Shown here: positions 58,495 through 64,000 of the stretch, piece by piece
Layout of the letters: each line of letters opens with the position of its first letter
How positions within the stretch are numbered: the first letter of the stretch is position 1
Source: Deinococcus sp. AB2017081
GTDB lineage: Bacteria; Deinococcota; Deinococci; Deinococcales; Deinococcaceae
DNA: 64,000 nucleotides
Reading direction: 5' to 3'
Assembly: GCF_034440735.1 (NCBI RefSeq)
Contig: NZ_CP140098.1
Span: 1,419,501 to 1,483,500 of the forward strand
Program-made: the position numbers and the translations under genes
Notes under the pieces: generated by a model
What the model was told of the DNA's origin: nothing
Databases searched by the model: none
Seen by the model: the letters and a program-made list of their open reading frames with translations, nothing else

Positions 58495-58504
58495 ATGCAT
58501 GGGG

Positions 58505-58532
58505 GCTGTGGGCCATGAGCTGTGGGCTATGA
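58505..58532. repeat. Tandem 14-nt repeat
   Basis: GCTGTGGGCCATGA and GCTGTGGGCTATGA, one mismatch, in the gap between the aminopeptidase stop and the cyclophilin promoter. Confidence 0.6.
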
Positions 58533-58572
58533 GGCGAACCATCTTCTGCTCACAGCCTGGAAGCCCGGAGCC

Positions 58573-59820
<1,248 letters not shown>

Positions 59821-59825
59821 GGCCG

Positions 59826-60419
59826 TCACTCTACCGGCCGGTCACCGGCCTCGTCCCCGGTGGCGGGACTGTCCGGTATGACGCGCCGGTACACGCCCCG
59901 CGTGCGCGTCAGGATGCCCATGCCGACCATCTCGCGGCGCAGGGTGAACACGTCCGGGTGCAGCTCGCCCAGCACCGCGTTCACCTCCCGCTCCGGGTAC
60001 GCGCGGCCCGGCTCGAACAGGGTGCCCAGGTGGTGCATGACCACCGTCTTCTTCTTGAGCTGTGCGGGGATGGTGGTCAGTTTGCCGTCTCTCAGAAACG
60101 AGCGCAGCACCCGGTCCCGGTACGGATCGGCCGACGGCGGCGTGGGCGCGTCGCCCCGGATCAGCCCCGACAGCGTCGCGTCCAGCGCGGCGTGATCGGG
60201 GCCATGCCGCCGCGAGTGCCCGTCCTGCCGCGCCGTCATCAGCCCGACCTCGACCAGCTGTGCCAGGTGGTGACTGACCGTGGCCGGCGCGAGGTTCATC
60301 AGCCGCGCCAGGTGGTCGCCGGCCAGCGGTTCGTGCCACGTCAGGCGCAGCAGGGTCAGGCGGGCGGGGTGCGACAGGGCCCGGAACACGGCGGCGCGGG
60401 CGTTCACGTCGCTGCTCAT
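59826..60419 (-). CDS. ArsR-type regulator with DUF2087 domain
   Basis: Regulator of 197 residues. Residues ~5-85 form an ArsR winged helix with [20 protein letters not shown]. Residues ~105-185 form DUF2087, recognised by [27 protein letters not shown]. No Cys metal site is present, so it is not a classic arsenic or cadmium sensor. The DUF2087 part may itself bind a ligand or DNA. The start overlaps the stop of the upstream 80-residue gene (ATGA). The TTCGA palindromes at 60661-60708 are its likely operators. Confidence 0.85.
   Translation of the reverse strand: MSSDVNARAAVFRALSHPARLTLLRLTWHEPLAGDHLARLMNLAPATVSHHLAQLVEVGLMTARQDGHSRRHGPDHAALDATLSGLIRGDAPTPPSADPYRDRVLRSFLRDGKLTTIPAQLKKKTVVMHHLGTLFEPGRAYPEREVNAVLGELHPDVFTLRREMVGMGILTRTRGVYRRVIPDSPATGDEAGDRPVE
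59828..59833 (-). promoter_or_regulatory. -10 element of the M29 aminopeptidase gene
   Basis: TAGAGT, 7 nt before the ATG at 59820 and overlapping the stop codon of the ArsR-type gene. Confidence 0.45.
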
Positions 60420-60658
60420 GGCTGGTCGCCCTGCGGCCAGGGATATGTGCCATACGCGGCCCGGTGGCTGCCGGCATAGATGCCCAGCGCTGCCTTCAGC
60501 GTCTCGAAGCGGGCGCTGGCCGTCGCGTGCGCGTGGGCGTCGCCGGCGGCGCGGGCGAGTCGCACATCCCGCTCGGCATTCGAGAGCAGACCGTCCATGA
60601 CCCTGCGGTACTGGGCGTTCATGTGGTGCTGTGGAGTGGCCGACGGCAGTTCATCCAT
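60416..60658 (-). CDS. Small conserved-type hypothetical protein coupled to the ArsR-type regulator
   Basis: Protein of 80 residues, predicted helical and soluble, with RRVMDGLLSNAERDVRLARAAGD and a Tyr/Pro-rich end ([13 protein letters not shown]). No family is recognised. GAGGAGG lies 5 nt before the ATG at 60658, and this ribosome-binding site is inside the loop of a TTCGA palindrome. Its TGA overlaps the ATG of the ArsR-type gene, so the two form one operon. Confidence 0.65.
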   Translation of the reverse strand: MDELPSATPQHHMNAQYRRVMDGLLSNAERDVRLARAAGDAHAHATASARFETLKAALGIYAGSHRAAYGTYPWPQGDQP

Positions 60659-60660
60659 AC

Positions 60661-60708
60661 GATTCGATCCTCCTCGAATCACGGTACAAGATTCGATGGG
60701 CATCGAAA
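60661..60708. promoter_or_regulatory. Two TTCGA palindromes: predicted operators of the ArsR-DUF2087 regulator
   Basis: Site 1 is GATTCGA-N6-TCGAATC (60661-60680), covering the ribosome-binding site. Site 2 is ATTCGAT-N4-ATCGAAA (60691-60708). Between them TACCGT (minus strand, 60681-60686) is a -10 candidate, with TTTCGA 16 nt upstream as -35, so the sites bracket and cover the promoter. Confidence 0.55.
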
Positions 60709-61083
60709 TGAGCCGAATGGCGTGGGGTGGGGGAGAGTGGTGACGCTGCGGGCTAACGGGCTAACCCCTCTGCTTCGCAGCTCTCCGAGTCCGCCCCTCC
60801 GGGGCACCTCCCCTGGGGGGGAGGCAAGGAAGAGTCGGCCGTGTGGAGGCTGAATGGAGATTTGGCGTCCAGCATGAGGGCGAGCTTCGCCCGCCACCCC
60901 CCTCCCCAACCCTCCCCCACAAGGAGGGAGGGAGCAGAAAGCGCGACTATCACGGTGCAATTTCTACTGCACATCACGCGTCTCAAGGGGAGGCAATGAT
61001 GTGCTCGTTGGCTCCCCTTGACTCGTAGAGCCCGCAGGGAGGGGAGCTGGCCGCGTAGCGGACTGAGGGGTTCTTACGCCGCC
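60709..61083. repeat. Non-coding 375-bp gap with a structured repeat element
   Basis: No gene seen. AACCCCTC (60763-60770) and GAGGGGTT (61065-61072) form imperfect ends. Adjacent arms CTTCGCAGCTCTCC and GGGAGCTGGCCGCGTAGCG are roughly complementary. Inside lie further G/C-run hairpins: CACCTCCCCTGGGGGGGAGG (60806-60825) and an ACCCTCCCCC...GGAGGGAGG pair (60910-60932). It looks like a REP- or MITE-type element. Confidence 0.5.
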
Positions 61084-61542
61084 TCACCACCCCTCGATCT
61101 GCCGCCCGGCCTCGAAGGCGGCCACGCCCGCCGCCACGGACAGGTTCAGGCTGCGGCCCCCTCCCGGCTGGGGCAGTTTCAGTTTCGGGAGGGCATCCCG
61201 GAGCCACGCGGGCAGGCCACGGGACTCGGGGCCGAACAGCAGGTAGTCGCCGCGCACGAAGCCGGCGCGGGTGTGCAGGGCGGTGGCGTGGGTGCTGAAG
61301 GCGAAGACCCGGTCTCCCGGTTTCAGGGTGGCCTGGAAGGCCGTCCAGCTGGCGTGTTCGTGCAGGGTCACGCCCTGCAGGTAGTCCATGACGGCGCGGC
61401 GGAATTCGCGGTCGTGCAGGTGGAAGCCGAAGGGGCGGATCAGGTGCAGGTCGGCCCCCAGCACGGCGCAGGTGCGGGCCACGTTGCCCACGTTCCCGGC
61501 CTTCTCGGGCTCGAAGAGCACCACGTGCAGCAGGGGCGTCAT
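61084..61542 (-). CDS. trmL: tRNA (cytidine/uridine-34-2'-O)-methyltransferase
   Basis: SPOUT-fold methyltransferase of 152 residues that methylates the ribose of the wobble base in tRNA-Leu. The knot motifs are clear: [21 protein letters not shown] (strand 1 with N-x-G-N), [11 protein letters not shown] near 115-125 and [16 protein letters not shown] near 138-153. The length matches TrmL/YibK rather than longer TrmH. The ATG at 61542 overlaps the stop of the phosphoesterase gene (ATGA). Last gene of the ispF-phosphoesterase-trmL operon. Confidence 0.92.
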   Translation of the reverse strand: MTPLLHVVLFEPEKAGNVGNVARTCAVLGADLHLIRPFGFHLHDREFRRAVMDYLQGVTLHEHASWTAFQATLKPGDRVFAFSTHATALHTRAGFVRGDYLLFGPESRGLPAWLRDALPKLKLPQPGGGRSLNLSVAAGVAAFEAGRQIEGW

Positions 61543-62285
61543 GCCGGGACGCCGGTCAGGGCACGCCAGTGGGCGGTCGAGGCGTAGGCCCGCCGCGCCG
61601 GAACGCTGACGGTCTGGCGCTCCGGGTAGCGCAGCGCGGTCAGGTGCCCGCCGAAGACCGCGCCCGTGTCGAGGTTCACCGTATGGCCGTGCCAGTCCGG
61701 GGCCAGCACCGGCGTGTGTCCGTAGGCGACCAGCGCCGACCCGGTGTACCCGCCCACCCACGCCACGCGCTCCTTCACGCCGTCCTGCCCGACCCGGCCC
61801 GTGTGTGCTCCCCACACGTTGAAGTGCTCCCGCGTGGCCGGATCACCCGCCTGTTCCCCGGCGTGGACGACCAGCAGGCGGCCCCCGTCCAGCTCCAGCC
61901 GGGACGGCAGCGTGCCCAGAACGCGGCGGATCTCGTCGCGCTCCTGAACCGACACGTCTGCGAGCTGTGCCAGCGACACGTCCAGCGACCTTGACCCCTT
62001 CACGGCCTCGCCCGCCAGGGCACGGGCCAGCCGCTCGTCGTGGTTGCCGCGCACGCTGAGGGCCGCGCCGGACTGGACGCTGCCCATGACCAACTGCACG
62101 ACTCCCACCACCTCTGGCCCACGGTCGACCAGATCGCCCACGAACACGAGCTGCCGCCCCGCCGGGGGCGTGAGCACCGCTCCGTCCCAGCCGTAGCCCA
62201 GCCGGTTCAGCAGGGTCAGGAGTTCGTCCAGGCAGCCGTGGACGTCCCCGACGATGTCGTAGCCCGGCGCGGCGTGGGCGGTCAC
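61539..62285 (-). CDS. Metallophosphoesterase (PrpE/protein phosphatase-like)
   Basis: Calcineurin-like phosphatase of 248 residues. Motifs: [15 protein letters not shown] (D-x-H), [15 protein letters not shown] (GDxxDRG), [13 protein letters not shown] (GNHD), LVVHAG and YGHTPVLAP. The GDVHG...GDLVDRG...GNHD set is that of PPP-type phosphatases, diadenosine tetraphosphatases and the phosphatase part of bacterial PNKP enzymes. The GTG at 62285 overlaps the ispF stop (GTGA). There is no obvious functional link with ispF or trmL beyond shared transcription. Confidence 0.87.
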   Translation of the reverse strand: MTAHAAPGYDIVGDVHGCLDELLTLLNRLGYGWDGAVLTPPAGRQLVFVGDLVDRGPEVVGVVQLVMGSVQSGAALSVRGNHDERLARALAGEAVKGSRSLDVSLAQLADVSVQERDEIRRVLGTLPSRLELDGGRLLVVHAGEQAGDPATREHFNVWGAHTGRVGQDGVKERVAWVGGYTGSALVAYGHTPVLAPDWHGHTVNLDTGAVFGGHLTALRYPERQTVSVPARRAYASTAHWRALTGVPA

Positions 62286-62776
62286 CCGGCGGTCTCCGTC
62301 CGGGCCAGCAGCGCTGTCACGCGCACCTGCACGTGGGCGGGGGCCAGACCCTCGGAGGTCTTGAAGCTCACGCCGACCTCGGTGTCGGGCAGGGCCAGCA
62401 GCGCCGCCACGCGGCGGGCAATGTCGGCCCGCAGTGGCCCCAGCTTCGGGCGATCCAGCGTGACCACCAGCGCCACGTTCACCGGCGCGTAGCCGCGTTC
62501 TCGCACCAGCTCCAGCGCCCGCGCCACGATCACCCGCGAGTCCAGGCCGTGCCACTCGGCCGCCGTGTCCGGGAAGTACTGCCCGATGTCGCCCAGCGCC
62601 AGCCCCGACAGCAGCGCGTCGGCGACCGCGTGCAGCACGGCGTCGCCGTCGCTGTGGGCCACCGCGCCGTGGGGGGCATCCGGCACGGGCACGCCGCCCA
62701 GGATCAGGGGCCGCCCGGCCTCCAGCCGGTGGGCGTCCTCGCCGTAGCCGATGCGGTAGGGAAGGGGAGAGAGCAT
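62282..62776 (-). CDS. ispF: 2-C-methyl-D-erythritol 2,4-cyclodiphosphate synthase
   Basis: MEP-pathway enzyme of 164 residues that cyclises CDP-ME-2-phosphate on the way to isoprenoids, including carotenoids. Zn ligands are in GEDAHRL (D-x-H, near 13-16) and [21 protein letters not shown] and KTSEGL (the latter as [12 protein letters not shown]) complete the site. Length and motif order are standard. TATCCT lies 6 nt before the ATG at 62776. First gene of a three-gene leftward operon. Confidence 0.95.
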   Translation of the reverse strand: MLSPLPYRIGYGEDAHRLEAGRPLILGGVPVPDAPHGAVAHSDGDAVLHAVADALLSGLALGDIGQYFPDTAAEWHGLDSRVIVARALELVRERGYAPVNVALVVTLDRPKLGPLRADIARRVAALLALPDTEVGVSFKTSEGLAPAHVQVRVTALLARTETAG

Positions 62777-62782
62777 GGCGCG

Positions 62783-62788
62783 AGGATA
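62783..62788 (-). promoter_or_regulatory. -10 element of ispF
   Basis: TATCCT on the minus strand, 6 nt before the ATG at 62776. Confidence 0.6.
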
Positions 62789-62930
62789 GGGCACCGCCCG
62801 GAGCCACACGCCGAACCCCATCTGTGACCCCGTGTTAACGCCCCGCTAATGCCCCCCCTGTCACGCTGCCCACAGATCAGCGGTGCCGCCCACCCCAGCG
62901 ACCCCCACGCGGCCCAAGGGAGAGCCCCAC

Positions 62931-63731
62931 GTGACCATGTTCCCGCCCGACGACGTGTTCGAGCACCTGCCGCACCCGGCCCTGTACTGGCCGGCCCGGC
63001 TGTGGGCTGCGCCCTCGACCGATCCCCAGCCCAATCTGGCGTACCAGCGCACCTTTGCGCCCGGTGCCCTGCCGGACACGGCCGCCACGTGGGACGACGG
63101 CCCCCACACGCTGCGCGTGCCCACGCTGCGGGGAGAGACGCCCCTGTGCCGGGTCACGGTCGCCACGCTGCCCGGCGGGGCACGGATCGCCACCATCGAG
63201 GACGTGCAGGAGTTCCACACCGATCCCCTGACCGGCCTGCTCGACCGCCGCGCCCTGCACCACGACCTGCGCACCGAGACCCCCGGCAGCGTCGTGCTGC
63301 TGGACATCGACGACTTCAAGGTCGTGAACGACACCCTGGGCCACGCCGCCGGGGACGATGTCCTGCGTGCCCTGGGCACCCTGCTGTGTGCCACGGCCCG
63401 TCAGGCCGGTGGCCGGGCGTACCGGCTGGGCGGCGACGAATTCCTGATCCACACCCCACGGCTCGTTGCTGTCGCCCCGCTGGAGCACATGCAGCAGCAG
63501 TTCCGGCAGGCGGCGCGGCGGCTGGGGATGGACGGCGTGGGCGTCAGCATCGGGCGGGCCGAGGCCCCGCAGCACGGCAACACCATCGAGCACCTGATCC
63601 TGCACGCCGATGTCATGCTGGGCGAACGCAAGCGCGACCGGCCGCCCCGAACCGCCCGGCCCCGCACGACCGAGCGCGACGCCAGCACGCCGGACTCCGG
63701 CCGCCCCCCCCGCCACTGGCTGGGCCTGTGA
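62931..63731 (+). CDS. Soluble GGDEF-domain protein (probable diguanylate cyclase)
   Basis: Protein of 266 residues with no membrane span. Residues ~1-95 form an unassigned N-terminal domain. From ~98 the GGDEF domain starts with DPLTGLLDRRAL, has the metal-binding LLDIDDFKVVND and the active-site YRLGGDEFLI. All catalytic residues for making c-di-GMP are intact. The RxxD inhibitory site is not present in the usual place before GGDEF. The C-terminal 25 residues are Arg/Pro-rich. AAGGGAGAG lies 6 nt before the GTG at 62931; an earlier GTG at 62883 has no such site. Confidence 0.82.
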   Translation: MTMFPPDDVFEHLPHPALYWPARLWAAPSTDPQPNLAYQRTFAPGALPDTAATWDDGPHTLRVPTLRGETPLCRVTVATLPGGARIATIEDVQEFHTDPLTGLLDRRALHHDLRTETPGSVVLLDIDDFKVVNDTLGHAAGDDVLRALGTLLCATARQAGGRAYRLGGDEFLIHTPRLVAVAPLEHMQQQFRQAARRLGMDGVGVSIGRAEAPQHGNTIEHLILHADVMLGERKRDRPPRTARPRTTERDASTPDSGRPPRHWLGL

Positions 63732-63784
63732 CCCACCCCCCGCCACCCCCCGCCCTCCGCTCTGTCCTTCCGGCAGGAGGCCGC

Positions 63785-64000
63785 GTGAGACATCTGCCCA
63801 CCCTCCCGGAACTGACCGGGCTGCATGTCAGCGGCGAGTGCGTCATGGGCACCACCGTGCGCGGCCCGCTGGCCCTGTACCGCTACGCCCCCCTGCAAGG
63901 TGCCGTCCTGACCGGGCAGGTCATCCCCTTTGCCGCGCAGTGGCCCGAGCACCTGAAGCTCCTGATCTACCGCTACTCGCCGGTGCCTGCCCTGGCCCCG
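63785..64000 (+). CDS. Unidentified gene, 5' part (runs off the right edge)
   Basis: 72 codons are visible. AGGAGG lies 4 nt before the GTG, a strong site. The peptide starts MRHLPTLPELTGLHVSGECV, has the strand ALYRYAPLQGAVLTGQVIPF and continues AAQWPEHLKLLIYRYSPVPALAP without a stop. No family is recognised. It begins 53 nt after the GGDEF gene and is probably co-transcribed with it. Confidence 0.6.
   Translation, partial: MRHLPTLPELTGLHVSGECVMGTTVRGPLALYRYAPLQGAVLTGQVIPFAAQWPEHLKLLIYRYSPVPALAP

Overview
The window reads as chromosomal DNA of a Deinococcus species. It is very GC-rich, carries a biliverdin-binding bacteriophytochrome operon with its own heme oxygenase, and many genes have a TANNNT hexamer only 5-8 nt before the start codon. 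That last pattern predicts leaderless mRNAs, a recognised trait of this genus. The region is almost fully coding. I see no prophage, CRISPR array or intact insertion sequence, only one tRNA gene (Lys) and a few short non-coding repeat elements.

Layout. 1-4700: housekeeping and repair-type genes (ftsH 5' end, a DUF4384-like lipoprotein, MazG-like and Nudix hydrolases, a YfiT-like DinB protein, era, a Yip1-like membrane protein), with a 156-bp element bearing perfect 20-bp terminal inverted repeats beside era. 4737-8418: a peptide-synthesis or modification cassette of circularly permuted ATP-grasp, alpha-E and transglutaminase-like proteins. 8561-17463: a galactoside locus. A GH42 beta-galactosidase, a sugar-binding protein, galT and galK form one leftward operon; a LacI-type regulator is divergent from it, and a second GH42 paralogue follows. 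17589-18614: an FKBP isomerase and signal peptidase I.

18813-33650: a beta-glucoside locus. A LacI-type regulator faces a family-5 (oligopeptide-type) binding protein, a permease, a fused permease-ATPase and a second ATPase. These are followed by a GH3 beta-glucosidase with a PA14 insert, two TIM-barrel sugar isomerase/epimerase-like proteins, two Gfo/Idh/MocA oxidoreductases and an MFS exporter-like protein. The transporter is probably for oligosaccharides. The paired oxidoreductases and TIM barrels suggest oxidative (3-keto sugar) processing of glycosides in parallel with hydrolysis.

33818-42551: an amino-acid racemase operon that includes a frameshifted low-molecular-weight phosphatase, a subtilase lipoprotein, an amidase, an LptA-like protein, an Rrf2 regulator with three Cys, a DUF1028 protein, a BKACE-type enzyme and pyrF. 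42568-47843: bphO-bphP-response regulator-hybrid kinase, all translationally coupled or nearly so. 47879-56500: a cysteine desulfurase-like enzyme, a PRC-barrel protein with a 43-residue membrane peptide, a P-loop protein coupled to an enolase-superfamily epimerase, tRNA-Lys, folC and rpoZ. 56573-64000: a Na+/H+ antiporter, a cyclophilin, an M29 aminopeptidase, an ArsR-DUF2087 regulator with its operators, trmL, a phosphoesterase, ispF, a soluble GGDEF protein and a truncated unknown gene.

Overlapping ATGA, GTGA and TAATG junctions are used throughout to couple genes within operons, and perfect GC-rich hairpins separate most convergent pairs. No searches were run: all family assignments are by motif recognition.
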